Shown here: in pieces, positions 50,365 to 60,805 of the stretch | Position numbering within the stretch: the first letter of the stretch is position 1 | Layout of the letters: each line of letters opens with the position of its first letter | Assembly: GCA_944321085.1 (NCBI GenBank) | Contig: CALUJY010000005.1 | Span: forward strand, 151,211-215,210 | DNA: 64,000 nucleotides | Reading direction: 5' to 3' | Source: an uncultured Barnesiella sp. | GTDB lineage: Bacteria; Bacteroidota; Bacteroidia; Bacteroidales; Barnesiellaceae_A | Notes under the pieces: model-generated | What the model was told of the DNA's origin: nothing | The model's input: only the letters and a program-made list of their open reading frames with translations | Databases searched by the model: none | Program-made: the position numbers and the translations under genes

Positions 50365-50952
50365 ATGAAACAGAAATTTTTGGCATGGGCGCTCATAGGA
50401 GCCATATCGTGCATAGGGGCAGTAGGGGCACAAGCAGCCGCACAGACCGACAAGGAAATTACCAAGCAAGAGAAGGCCGATAAGAAGGCTATGAAAAAGC
50501 GTATGCAGGCCATGCGTGATTCCGTAAGTTTTGTGCGTGCGGTAGAGGCTCTCGAAAATCACGACTTCGTATTGGAGGCCGACAGGTTGGAGTTTAAGCG
50601 TGGCGAGACGGCTTATGTATCGGCAGGTACCAACTTCGTCTCGCTCAAAGGCGACGAGGCTGTCGTGCAAGTCGCTCCTTATAATGTAGGCGGTCCCAAC
50701 GGCGTGGGCGGTATCACGGTAGAGGGACGAGCCTCTGACGTGGAGATAAAAACCGATAAGAGGGGTAATGTATCTTTCTCGATGAATGTGTTGGGGTCGG
50801 GTATCTCGGCATCGGTCTATTTGAATTTGCCGGTAGGAGGCAATAATGCTTCGGTAACGGTCGACCCCAATTTCAGCTCCAATCGCATTACGCTCAGCGG
50901 TACGTTGCTGCCTACGGAGCAGTCGTCGGTATATCAGGGTCGCTCTTTCTAA
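50365..50952 (+). CDS. Secreted DUF4251 protein
   Basis: Exported protein of 195 residues, Sec signal peptide (about 1-28, cleaved near AAAQT or AQAAA). A short Lys-rich helical linker precedes the DUF4251 beta domain (about 65-195), with FVLEADRLEFKRGETAYVSA and the final GRSF. DUF4251 proteins are periplasmic or outer-membrane-associated in Bacteroidales; no activity is known. Read alone from the promoter at 50258-50289. Confidence 0.83.
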   Translation: MKQKFLAWALIGAISCIGAVGAQAAAQTDKEITKQEKADKKAMKKRMQAMRDSVSFVRAVEALENHDFVLEADRLEFKRGETAYVSAGTNFVSLKGDEAVVQVAPYNVGGPNGVGGITVEGRASDVEIKTDKRGNVSFSMNVLGSGISASVYLNLPVGGNNASVTVDPNFSSNRITLSGTLLPTEQSSVYQGRSF

Positions 50953-51324
50953 TGTACAAGGCAGTATAGCGGCTCTTGTCGCGATGAGGCTGCCAAGCGA
51001 CCTGTTTATTTGTCACCTTTTGTCAGCGGGCTGCGGCATAACGAGAAATATGCTGTTGCCCGCTTGGCATATTGTGAGGGGTGACGGGCAAGGCGCTGAT
51101 GCTGAGGTGGGGGCGAACTTGCACAAGCCGATGTTTCTGCCATTGTCATAGTCGGGTTACTGCCTATTGGGCATATCGGCACCCGGCAGCAGCTCTTTTT
51201 TGCTGTCATTTTGTCCGATGTCGTCCCGCTATCTGCTTTTGGCATGAATTTGGTTAAATATTTAGTGCATTCTGCTATATGCAGAGGAAACAAAAAGAGT
51301 ATGAACATTAAAAATAGTAATACA
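50953..51324. other. Intergenic region upstream of groES
   Basis: No recognisable gene. No CIRCE inverted repeat (TTAGCACTC-N9-GAGTGCTAA) and no clear TAnnTTTG element were found before groES, so its heat regulation is not explained by the sequence. Confidence 0.45.
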
Positions 51325-51594
51325 ATGAACATTAAGCCGTTGGCAGACAGAGTGCTGGTATTGCCCGCTCCTGCCGAAGAAAAAACAGTCGGTGGAATTA
51401 TCATTCCCGATTCAGCAAAAGAGAAACCCCTCAAAGGTACGGTCATTGCCGTTGGTAATGGAACGAAAGACGAGGAGATGGTCGTAAAACCCAATGACAA
51501 GGTATTGTATGGCAAATATGCCGGTACTGAAATTGAGCTCGATGGCGAGAAATACCTCATCATGCGTCAGTCTGACATTCTCGCAATTTTGTAA
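51325..51594 (+). CDS. groES: Co-chaperonin GroES
   Basis: Seven-subunit lid of the GroEL cage. The 89 residues start at ATG 51325 ([14 protein letters not shown]), the family start; in-frame upstream ATGs would add a non-homologous tail. The mobile loop is [18 protein letters not shown] (about 18-35), with GGIIIP typical. It lies 43 bases before groEL. Confidence 0.97.
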   Translation: MNIKPLADRVLVLPAPAEEKTVGGIIIPDSAKEKPLKGTVIAVGNGTKDEEMVVKPNDKVLYGKYAGTEIELDGEKYLIMRQSDILAIL

Positions 51595-51616
51595 TCATTT
51601 ATACTATTCAGAATAA

Positions 51617-53275
<1,659 letters not shown>

Positions 53276-53300
53276 TGCTGACTACATACTCAAAATAGCG

Positions 53301-53336
53301 AAACGCCGCAACGACAACCGTTGCGGCGTTTTTTTA
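53301..53336 (+). terminator. groEL terminator
   Basis: AACGCCGCAACG and CGTTGCGGCGTT, perfect 12-bp stem with a 5-base loop and a T run to 53335. Confidence 0.92.
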
Positions 53337-53551
53337 TGCCTTCCTTCCTCTTGCGGCTTGTTCATGCAGCAGAAATAAAACGACTTTATATTCCTTTGCC
53401 GACCTCCGCTGTCGTGTACAGGCTGTTGCTATCGGTAGGAATAAAATGACCTTATATCCCCTTTGTTTATGGCCGGATAGCGTGCAGGCATATCACAAAA
53501 GGCTGTATGTAACGACATACCGCCATCCGACTGTGAGGCTGCCTGTGGCTG

Positions 53552-53851
53552 TCAGCAACCGCTGCCGTCGATATTGCACGACGCACCTTCTGCCGTGGGA
53601 CGTGACTGCAAACCGGCATCTTCTGCCGTAAGCGTAACCGTGCCGTCGTCGAGGACGAAACAAGGTATGCCCACCGCACCGGTTGCTTTGGCCGAGGCAA
53701 AAACGGCGTTGTTGTCGCGAAGTTTCAAGAACGCTTTAAGGTGGCGTACATTCTTGCCAATATCTATTATCTCGTATCGGTCGTTGCCGATGACCTGCTT
53801 TTCCACATAAGTGCAATCGGGGCAGGTCTCCATACCATATATTTTTATCAT
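53552..53851 (-). CDS. Glutaredoxin-like protein
   Basis: Thioredoxin-fold protein of 99 residues. MIKIYGMETCPDCTYVEKQV carries a CPDC redox motif at about 10-13, and the cis-proline loop is VGIPCFVLDDGT (about 61-72), with an extra Cys next to it. The C terminus ends ASCNIDGSGC, adding two more cysteines that are not usual. It probably reduces a dithiol or carries a metal. Single gene; the downstream (leftward) side has no clear terminator. Confidence 0.8.
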   Translation of the reverse strand: MIKIYGMETCPDCTYVEKQVIGNDRYEIIDIGKNVRHLKAFLKLRDNNAVFASAKATGAVGIPCFVLDDGTVTLTAEDAGLQSRPTAEGASCNIDGSGC

Positions 53852-54035
53852 TGTTTGTAAGTTTTATTTTTACGGTCGTTGCCATGCTTGCATCGGCCTG
53901 CTTATCTGCTGTCCAAAGATACGAAAAATGGTGTGAAATTTACTTTCATAACGATATAACACCCGCGCCCGGTTATTTGATAATGTTGATGCAAGGTTTT
54001 TATGGCGCGTCTACTGTAATCACGAAAATTCTTTG

Positions 54036-54043
54036 TACCTTTG
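54036..54043 (+). promoter_or_regulatory. pheT promoter, -7 element
   Basis: TACCTTTG, 81 bases upstream of ATG 54125. Confidence 0.6.
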
Positions 54044-54124
54044 AGCAAATTTTTGCAAGCCCGTTGTTACGCTTGTTTTATGGCCGCTACGGCTTGTATA
54101 ACGAGGATTAATAATCGTCATAAT

Positions 54125-56587
54125 ATGAATATTTCTTATAATTGGCTGAAAGAGTATCTCGATTTCGACCTTTCACCCGAGGAGACTTCGGCTGCGCTTA
54201 CCTCTATCGGGCTCGAAACCGGTGGTGTAGAGGAAGTGCAATCAATCAAAGGAGGCCTTGAAGGTTTGGTAATAGGTAAAGTGCTTACTTGCGAAGACCA
54301 TCCCAACAGCGACCATTTGCATGTAACGACAGTAGACTTAGGCAGTGGCGAGCCGGTGCAAATCGTATGTGGTGCGCCCAACGTTGCAGCCGGACAGTAT
54401 GTGGTGGTAGCCACGATAGGAACGGTACTGTATGACGGCGACCAAAGTTTTACGATTAAGAAATCGAAAATACGTGGTGTAGAATCTTTTGGTATGATAT
54501 GTGCCGAGGATGAGATAGGCATAGGGTCGTCGCACGACGGCATTATCGTTTTGCCCGAGCCCGTAGCTCCCGGTACGCCTGCCAAGCACTATTACAATAT
54601 AAAGAGCGACTATGTCATAGAGATGGACATCACCCCCAACCGTATCGATGCCGCCTCGCACTATGGCGTGGCTCGCGATTTGTCGGCCTATTTGGCACAT
54701 CATGGCAAACCGGCACAGCTGCGACGCCCCTCTGTGGATGCTTTCGGTGTGGATACCCTCGAAGGCGCCATAGAAGTAGAGGTACGCAATACGGAGGCTT
54801 GTCCGCGTTATGCCGGATTGACCATCCGCAGCGTAAAGGTGGCCGAGAGCCCCGAGTGGTTGAAGAGACACTTGCAGAACATAGGATTGCATCCTATCAA
54901 CAACATAGTAGATATTACCAATTATCTGCTGCATGCCATGTGCCAACCCCTGCACTGCTTCGATTTGAACCAGATAAAAGGCGGCAAGGTGGTTGTACGC
55001 ACAGTCGAGGAAGGTACGAAATTTGTCACTCTCGATGGTGTGGAGCGTACCCTTACCGATAAAGACCTTATGATATGCAATGCCGAGGAGGCCATGTGTA
55101 TCGCCGGTGTGTTTGGCGGTTTGAAATCGGGCGTAACGGAAGAGACTACCGATATTTTCCTCGAATCGGCCTATTTCAATCCCACATGGGTACGCAAGAC
55201 GGCACGCCGACAAGGTCTCAATACCGACGCTTCGTTCCGTTATGAGCGTGGCATCGACAACAACAATTTGGTGTACGTTTTGAAATTGGCCGCTTTGATG
55301 GTGAAAGAGCTGGCCGGCGGTACGATTTGCGGTGAGATTGTAGACACGCGCCCCGAGGGTTTCCCTCCGTTCCCCGTTACATTGGCTTATGACAAGGTAG
55401 ACAAACTCATAGGTAAGAAGATACCGGCCGAGACGGTGAAGTCTATTCTGAAAAGTCTCGAAATAGAAATTACCGGCGAAACGCCCGAGGCCTTGCAGTT
55501 GCTCGTACCCACATACAGGGTCGATGTGCAACGCGACGTAGATGTCATAGAAGACGTGTTGCGTATCTATGGTTATAACAATGTAGAATTTACCGATGCG
55601 CTGCATGCCAATTTGTCATATAAAACCGTTACCGACCAAAGTCACCATTTGCAAAATATCATATCGGAGCAACTGACAGGTTGCGGATTCAACGAGATTA
55701 TGTGCAACTCGTTTACCGCAGCTTCGCTCTATGAAGGGTGTGGCAACTTCTCGTCCGACCGCTTCGTGCGATTGCTTAATCCCCTTAGCAGCGACCTCGG
55801 TGTGATGCGTCAGACTTTGCTGTTCGGCGGATTAGAGAGTATAGCCCGTAACATCAATCGCCGTCGTCCTGACTTGCGTTTCTACGAGTTTGGCAGTTGC
55901 TATTTCTATGATGCCGATAAGACTAATGAAAATGACCTGACGGCTGCATATTCAGAGGAGAAGCATTTGGCATTGTGGCTTACGGGTAATCGTGTGTCGG
56001 GAAGCTGGGCACATCCCGATGAGAAATCGAGTGTCTTCGAGCTGAAAGCCTATGTCGAGAATATCTTTGCACGCATGGGTATATCGCGTAGCGAAATGGT
56101 TATGACGCAAATATCTGACGACCTCTACTCGGCAGCCTTGCAGATAACGACCCGTGGAGGCAAGTTGCTGGGACATGTAGGTATAGTAACCCGCAAACTG
56201 CTCAAAAAAACCGATATAGATGCCGACGTATTCTATGCCGAACTTTTGTGGGATAATATGTTGCGCCTTGCATTGCGCCATAAGGTGACGTTTACCGAAT
56301 TGCCCAAGTATCAATCGGTAAAACGCGATTTGGCATTGCTGGTCGACAAGTCAGTGACTTTTGCCGACATAGAGCGTATAGCACGTGCTACCGACCGTAA
56401 ATTGTTGCGTGATGTATCGTTGTTCGACGTTTACGAAGGCGACAAGTTGCCGGCGGGTAAAAAATCGTATGCCGTTTCGTTCCTTTTGCAAGACGACGAC
56501 AAGACACTTACCGACAAGCAGATAGAAGCTGTTATGGGTAAGCTGATAGCAGCCTTTGAGCAGCAGGCCGGTGCACAACTGCGATAA
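54125..56587 (+). CDS. pheT: Phenylalanyl-tRNA synthetase beta subunit
   Basis: Beta chain of the (alpha beta)2 enzyme that charges tRNA-Phe. The protein has 820 residues, typical of the full-length bacterial form. Domains in order: N-terminal domain plus tRNA-binding EMAP-like region (about 40-150, VCGAPNVAAGQYVVVA), B3/B4 editing domain (about 210-400, RYAGLTIRSVKVAESPEW), B5 (about 405-475, VTLAYDKVDKLIGKKIP), the catalytic-like core (about 490-700) and the FDX-ACB anticodon-binding domain (about 725-820, KYQSVKRDLALLVDKSVTF). The alpha subunit gene is not in this window. ATG 54125 (MNISYNWLKEYL) is the family start. Confidence 0.96.
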   Translation: MNISYNWLKEYLDFDLSPEETSAALTSIGLETGGVEEVQSIKGGLEGLVIGKVLTCEDHPNSDHLHVTTVDLGSGEPVQIVCGAPNVAAGQYVVVATIGTVLYDGDQSFTIKKSKIRGVESFGMICAEDEIGIGSSHDGIIVLPEPVAPGTPAKHYYNIKSDYVIEMDITPNRIDAASHYGVARDLSAYLAHHGKPAQLRRPSVDAFGVDTLEGAIEVEVRNTEACPRYAGLTIRSVKVAESPEWLKRHLQNIGLHPINNIVDITNYLLHAMCQPLHCFDLNQIKGGKVVVRTVEEGTKFVTLDGVERTLTDKDLMICNAEEAMCIAGVFGGLKSGVTEETTDIFLESAYFNPTWVRKTARRQGLNTDASFRYERGIDNNNLVYVLKLAALMVKELAGGTICGEIVDTRPEGFPPFPVTLAYDKVDKLIGKKIPAETVKSILKSLEIEITGETPEALQLLVPTYRVDVQRDVDVIEDVLRIYGYNNVEFTDALHANLSYKTVTDQSHHLQNIISEQLTGCGFNEIMCNSFTAASLYEGCGNFSSDRFVRLLNPLSSDLGVMRQTLLFGGLESIARNINRRRPDLRFYEFGSCYFYDADKTNENDLTAAYSEEKHLALWLTGNRVSGSWAHPDEKSSVFELKAYVENIFARMGISRSEMVMTQISDDLYSAALQITTRGGKLLGHVGIVTRKLLKKTDIDADVFYAELLWDNMLRLALRHKVTFTELPKYQSVKRDLALLVDKSVTFADIERIARATDRKLLRDVSLFDVYEGDKLPAGKKSYAVSFLLQDDDKTLTDKQIEAVMGKLIAAFEQQAGAQLR

Positions 56588-56630
56588 ATGGAATTATCAT
56601 TAAAAATATAATTTAGTAAAACAGAGAAAT

Positions 56631-57359
56631 ATGGGAAGAGCTTTTGAATACCGCAAAGCCAGAAAACTGAAACGCTGGGGCAACATGTCCCGTACATTTA
56701 CCAAGATAGGTAAAGAAATAACCATTGCCGTAAAAGCAGGTGGCCCTGACCCTAACGGTAATCCCCGCTTGCGTGCTCTGATGCAAAACGCTAAGGCTGC
56801 CAACATGCCCAAGGATAATGTAGAGCGTGCCATAAAGAAAGCTACCGATAAGGATGCCGGTGACTTCAAAGAGATTGTATACGAAGGATACGGACCTTAT
56901 GGTATTGCTATCGTCATAGAGACAGCCACCGATAACCACACCCGTACAGTAGCCAATATACGCAGCTATTTCAATAAAGCCGGTGGCTCGTTAGGCACAA
57001 GCGGTTCGTTGTCGTTCCTCTTTGAGCACAAGAGTGTGTTCCATATCAAACCCAAAGAAGGCGTTTCGCTCGAAGACCTCGAATTCGAATTGATAGATTA
57101 CGGCGTAGATGAGGTCGATGCCGATGATGAGGAAATCGTACTTTACGGTTCTTTCGAGTCGTATAACGACATACAAAAGTATCTCGAAGACAATGGCTTT
57201 GAAATTATCAGCTCAGAGTTTGAGCGTATCCCCAACGATGTGAAAGAACTCGATGCCGAGCAACGTGCGTCTATCGAAAAACTCTTGGAGCGTATCGAAG
57301 AAGATGAAGACGTTCAGAACGTATTCCATAATATGAAAGAAGAGGACGACGAAGAATAA
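56631..57359 (+). CDS. YebC/PmpR-family transcription or translation factor
   Basis: Protein of 242 residues. The N terminus MGRAFEYRKARKLKRWGNMS is typical of this family (GRxFExRKAxKxxRW), followed by FTKIGKEITIAVKAGGPDPN. The C-terminal domains are acidic and end in EEDDEE. Members bind DNA as transcriptional regulators or help translation of polyproline stretches; which applies is not decided by sequence. It lies 43 bases after pheT and is followed by a terminator. Confidence 0.92.
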   Translation: MGRAFEYRKARKLKRWGNMSRTFTKIGKEITIAVKAGGPDPNGNPRLRALMQNAKAANMPKDNVERAIKKATDKDAGDFKEIVYEGYGPYGIAIVIETATDNHTRTVANIRSYFNKAGGSLGTSGSLSFLFEHKSVFHIKPKEGVSLEDLEFELIDYGVDEVDADDEEIVLYGSFESYNDIQKYLEDNGFEIISSEFERIPNDVKELDAEQRASIEKLLERIEEDEDVQNVFHNMKEEDDEE

Positions 57360-57382
57360 TTTCTCTCCCTTCCCCGATTTAA

Positions 57383-57416
57383 GGCAGCACTTCGGTATCC
57401 GAGGCGCTGCTTTTTT
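57383..57416 (+). terminator. Terminator after the YebC gene
   Basis: GCAGCACTTCGG and CCGAGGCGCTGC form a stem with one mismatch and one wobble, a TAT loop and a T run at 57411-57416. Confidence 0.75.
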
Positions 57417-57471
57417 ATATCCTTTTGACTGGTCGGGTTCGACAACGCAAACTCTTGTATGATAACGACTA

Positions 57472-57503
57472 TTTGCGATTGATAAATATATTGATTAATT
57501 TTG
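57472..57503 (+). promoter_or_regulatory. Promoter of the aldo-keto reductase gene
   Basis: TTTG at 57472-57475, a 20-base spacer, and TAATTTTG at 57496-57503; the ATG follows 34 bases later. A good full match. Confidence 0.72.
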
Positions 57504-57537
57504 AGCAACATCATCGCTATAATAGACAAATCGTGTT

Positions 57538-58686
57538 ATGGAATATCGTACATTAGGCAAAACCGGCATTCGCGTCAGTGCGATAGGATTGGGGTGCGAA
57601 GGCTTTATCGGAATGTCGTCCGAGGAAACAACTCGTTTGCTCGATTATGCTGTTGCGCAAGGCATTAATTGCATTGACCTTTATTCTCCCAATTCCGATA
57701 TGTTAGCCCATATAGGCAAGGCTTTGATAGGGCGGTGCGGTAGCTTTGTCATACAAGGCCATATAGGAACGGTTTGGGAGAATGAGCAGTATCTGCGCAC
57801 GCGTGATATGAGCAAGGTTGTGCTTGCTTTTGAGCGACGTTTAGAGCTTTTGCAGACCGACTATCTGGATATAGGTATGATACACTATGTTGACGACATG
57901 GCCGACCTTGACAAGGTGTTGAATGAAGGCATCATGCAACAAGCGTCGAAATGGAGACGTGAGGGGCGTATCAGGGCGATAGGACTGAGCAGTCATAATC
58001 CCCAAGTAGCTATGCGAGCCATAGATAGCGGCATGATAGATGTATTGTTGTTTGCTATCAATCCGTGTTACGACCTGCAACCGGCAAGTGAGAACGTCGA
58101 AGACCTTTGGGCGGATGAAAGTTATGCTCGCGTTTTGCAAAATATCGACTCCGATAGGGCGGCTCTTTATGAGTTGTGCGAACGCAATGGGGTGGGGATA
58201 GATGTAATGAAAGTATTTGGCGGCGGTGATTTGTTGAGCGAGAGCCGTTCTCCTTTCGGACGTGCATTTACACCTGTGCAGTGCCTCGAATATGCTCTTA
58301 CACGACCTGCTGTGGCGGCTGTTATGGTGGGTTGTCGCAATGAGAACGAAATAAAAGCTGCTGTGGCATGGTGCGATGCGTCGAAAGAGGAAAAAGACTA
58401 TACGCAGGTAATGCAAGGCATGGAAAATTTTTCGTGGAAAGGGCATTGTATGTATTGCGGTCATTGCGCCCCGTGTACGGTGGGTATAGATATTGCTTCG
58501 GTCAATAAGTTTTATAATCTTACCGAGGCAGAAGGATTTGTACCTGAAACGGTACGTGAGCATTATGCTTTGTTGAATCATCATGCGTCGGAGTGTGTAC
58601 AATGCGGGAAGTGCGAAAAAAATTGTCCTTTCGGCGTGGAAATTCGCGACCGTATGCGTCTCGCTGTTCAGTGTTTCGGCTATTGA
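57538..58686 (+). CDS. Ferredoxin-linked aldo/keto reductase
   Basis: Protein of 382 residues. The AKR TIM barrel spans about 1-285 (MEYRTLGKTGIRVSAIGLGC), and the C-terminal part binds Fe-S: CMYCGHCAPC (about 305) and CVQCGKCEKNC (about 355), one classical ferredoxin-like pair. AKR residues: Asp and Tyr in CIDLYSPNSD and His in GMIHYVDD, but at the position of the catalytic Lys the text is VIQGHIG, so the lysine is not seen. The reaction is not known; Fe-S suggests electron transfer rather than plain NADPH use. It is a single gene, with 63 bases to the next start. Confidence 0.87.
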   Translation: MEYRTLGKTGIRVSAIGLGCEGFIGMSSEETTRLLDYAVAQGINCIDLYSPNSDMLAHIGKALIGRCGSFVIQGHIGTVWENEQYLRTRDMSKVVLAFERRLELLQTDYLDIGMIHYVDDMADLDKVLNEGIMQQASKWRREGRIRAIGLSSHNPQVAMRAIDSGMIDVLLFAINPCYDLQPASENVEDLWADESYARVLQNIDSDRAALYELCERNGVGIDVMKVFGGGDLLSESRSPFGRAFTPVQCLEYALTRPAVAAVMVGCRNENEIKAAVAWCDASKEEKDYTQVMQGMENFSWKGHCMYCGHCAPCTVGIDIASVNKFYNLTEAEGFVPETVREHYALLNHHASECVQCGKCEKNCPFGVEIRDRMRLAVQCFGY

Positions 58687-58749
58687 TACCGATACAACGA
58701 CTTGCTATAAAGATATTATCTGTGAAACCCATATAATAAGATTACAGAC

Positions 58750-59616
58750 ATGAATACCAATTTAGTAAAAGCGACCGGAATGATTGCCGTGTTGGCTATG
58801 GCTTTTGCGTCGTGTGCCGGTAAGGGCGATGCCGCTCGGCAAGATGCTGAGGCTTCCGATACGGCTGTCCCGGTAGAAGGTGTAGAGACATTGTAGCTCG
58901 GTAATGTAACAGCCGTTTGGCTGCAAGACAACGCACAAGATAAGTTGATGCCGCGTTCCCTTTTTGCCGACGCACCCGATACTCTTATCGAGCGTCTCGC
59001 TTTGCAAGACGGCATACCTGCAACAATCAGTGCGTTTTGGGTAGAGGCCGATGGCGAACACATTTTGTTCGATACCGGCATAGGAGCTCCCGAAGGGAGG
59101 CTCATGGAGCGATTGCAAGCCATAGGAGTAGCCCCCGATGATGTACGATATCTGTTCCTTACTCATCTGCATGGCGACCACATTGGCGGCATGATGTGCG
59201 GCGACAGCATTGTTTTTCCACAAGCCGAGGTCTATATTGCGAAGGCCGAATATGATGCGTGGATGCAGATGCCCGCAGAGCAAAATGCAAAAGTGGTTGC
59301 AACGATGGAGGCCTACAAAGAGCGCCTGCACCTCTTTGCTTTTGGCGATACCCTTCCCGGAGGAGTGTTGGCCATCGATGCGGCAGGACACACGCCCGGC
59401 CATACGGCATTTAAGGCAGGCAGTCTGCTGGTTGTCGGCGATATCATGCACGGGGCAGCTTTGCAGGTACCTCATCCCGAATATTGTGCCGAGTATGATA
59501 TGGATAAGGCAAAGGCCGTAGAAGCCCGCCGTCGTCTTATGGAGTATGCCCGCGACAATCGGCTTACGATGGCCGGCATGCACTTGCCGGCTCCGGCCTT
59601 TCTCGACATCGAATAA
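58750..59616 (+). pseudogene. MBL-fold lipoprotein gene interrupted by an in-frame TAG
   Basis: The frame from ATG 58750 encodes a lipoprotein signal peptide (AFASC, lipobox Cys at codon 22), then reaches TAG at codon 49 (58894-58896). The same frame then continues without a break as LGNVTAVWLQDNAQDKLMPR and a full metallo-beta-lactamase domain: FLTHLHGDHIGGMM (HxHxDH), VVGDIMHGA and GMHLPAP, to the stop at 59616. A restart at TTG 58945 or ATG 58948 would give a 223-residue cytoplasmic form without the signal. The stop is probably a nonsense mutation. TAG ends other genes here (rprX, radA), so it is not recoded. Function if intact: a periplasmic or surface hydrolase of the AHL-lactonase/MBL type. 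Confidence 0.72.
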
Positions 59617-59652
59617 GCCGGTATTCGGTCAGTAGAATGTTGGTATAAAAAC

Positions 59653-59690
59653 ATCGGGGGAGCATTTGCAGATGCTCCCCCGATTGCTTT
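59653..59690. terminator. Bidirectional terminator between the MBL and META genes
   Basis: ATCGGGGGAGCAT and ATGCTCCCCCGAT, perfect 13-bp stem with a 6-base loop; weak T runs on both sides (TTTAT). Confidence 0.8.
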
Positions 59691-59707
59691 ATGATTTCTC
59701 GGTTACC

Positions 59708-60565
59708 TTATTTGCGGCGCAATACAAGCAGGTTGTTTTTATCTGGTATCCGATACAAACCTATATGATTGTTGTCGATAAAGCGGAATGCGTCTACATC
59801 GTTCAAGGCATCCAATATGCCGTTTTCAATCTTCATGGCTTCGGGCGAGCACATGCGGCGTGTCGAGGCGATATTTTCAAACGCTATGCCGTTGTTTACA
59901 CTCGTTGCGTCATATTCTATGCTGCCGTTCAAGAGGTTGCAACCCGAGTTGCCGGTGATTTTTTGTGCGGCAATGTCCAGGACGACCGACGGCATCTCTT
60001 CGATATCGATGGCGGTGCCGTCGACCTCGACGATGTCCCAGTGACCGTTGAGCAACTCTCTTAACTGGCGTGAAAGGGTAGCCACAACCGCACCTTCCTC
60101 ATTGAGCAGGTATATTTTCAACTCGTCTTTCGTCTGTTTGGCCACTGCGTAGTGAGTCGTAGAACCTATGGCCTGCATTACATTGCGGTCGGTAACTTCG
60201 GGACGGCAAGCCATCATGGTGGTGATGCATTCGCCAAACGACAGGGCGGTGCTTTCGCCCAGTATCAGCGAGCCGTTGAATACGTTGCAGCCGTTATTGC
60301 CGAAAACACGGCTGGTTGCAGTGTCAAACGTAATTTGCACTGTTTTGTCGCCTACAACCGGTTTCCCGCAAGCCTCTGTGAAAAGCCACTCGCCGTTGAG
60401 CAGATTATTAGGCAATACGGTCATGTTATATTTGCGGGTGTCGTTGTTTTGTGTCGACGTCGGGGTAGCGGGTTGTTGCACTTTCTGAGTCGTTTTGCAC
60501 GACGTGGCAACAAGCAACGCGGCAATACAAAGTGTGCCGATGAGAATGTTTCTTTTCATTGTCAT
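59708..60565 (-). CDS. Lipoprotein with two META domains
   Basis: Lipoprotein of 285 residues, signal peptide with lipobox (VATSC, Cys about 23). Two META domains in tandem, about 55-165 and 170-280, each with the NGxW..V.G motif (LNGEWLFTEACGKPV; LNGHWDIVEVDGTAI) and GNxGCNxxNGS (FGNNGCNVFNGS; GNSGCNLLNGS). META domains resemble HslJ-type heat-inducible lipoproteins. The two copies have diverged but keep the Gly-Cys-Asn core. No promoter was recognised on this strand; Met3 is an alternative start. Confidence 0.88.
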   Translation of the reverse strand: MTMKRNILIGTLCIAALLVATSCKTTQKVQQPATPTSTQNNDTRKYNMTVLPNNLLNGEWLFTEACGKPVVGDKTVQITFDTATSRVFGNNGCNVFNGSLILGESTALSFGECITTMMACRPEVTDRNVMQAIGSTTHYAVAKQTKDELKIYLLNEEGAVVATLSRQLRELLNGHWDIVEVDGTAIDIEEMPSVVLDIAAQKITGNSGCNLLNGSIEYDATSVNNGIAFENIASTRRMCSPEAMKIENGILDALNDVDAFRFIDNNHIGLYRIPDKNNLLVLRRK

Positions 60566-60781
60566 GTCAATTTTAAGTTTATGCGAAGATAGTGCAAATA
60601 AATGAGAGGTGGCATGAAATTACTTTTTTTATAAATCCGCCGGTCTCCTTTTGCGCTTCTTGCATCATAAAGAAACAACAATCGGCATGGCCTTTTGTTG
60701 CCGCGGCATTTGCGAGTTGCCGCAACAAAGAAAAAAAGTGAAAAATACATCGAGGCACTGTGGCAAGTCGTATTATTTACT

Positions 60782-60789
60782 TACTTTTG
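60782..60789 (+). promoter_or_regulatory. TPR gene promoter, -7 element
   Basis: TACTTTTG, only 16 bases upstream of ATG 60806; the longer in-frame extension from 60695 runs through it, so the ATG at 60806 (or 60815) is chosen. Confidence 0.55.
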
Positions 60790-60805
60790 TTGCCATATAA
60801 CTTTC

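Noticed and set aside
54338..55606. Long open frame (422 codons) opposite pheT
   Set aside because: Antisense shadow without a recognisable domain; pheT is full-length with all domains.
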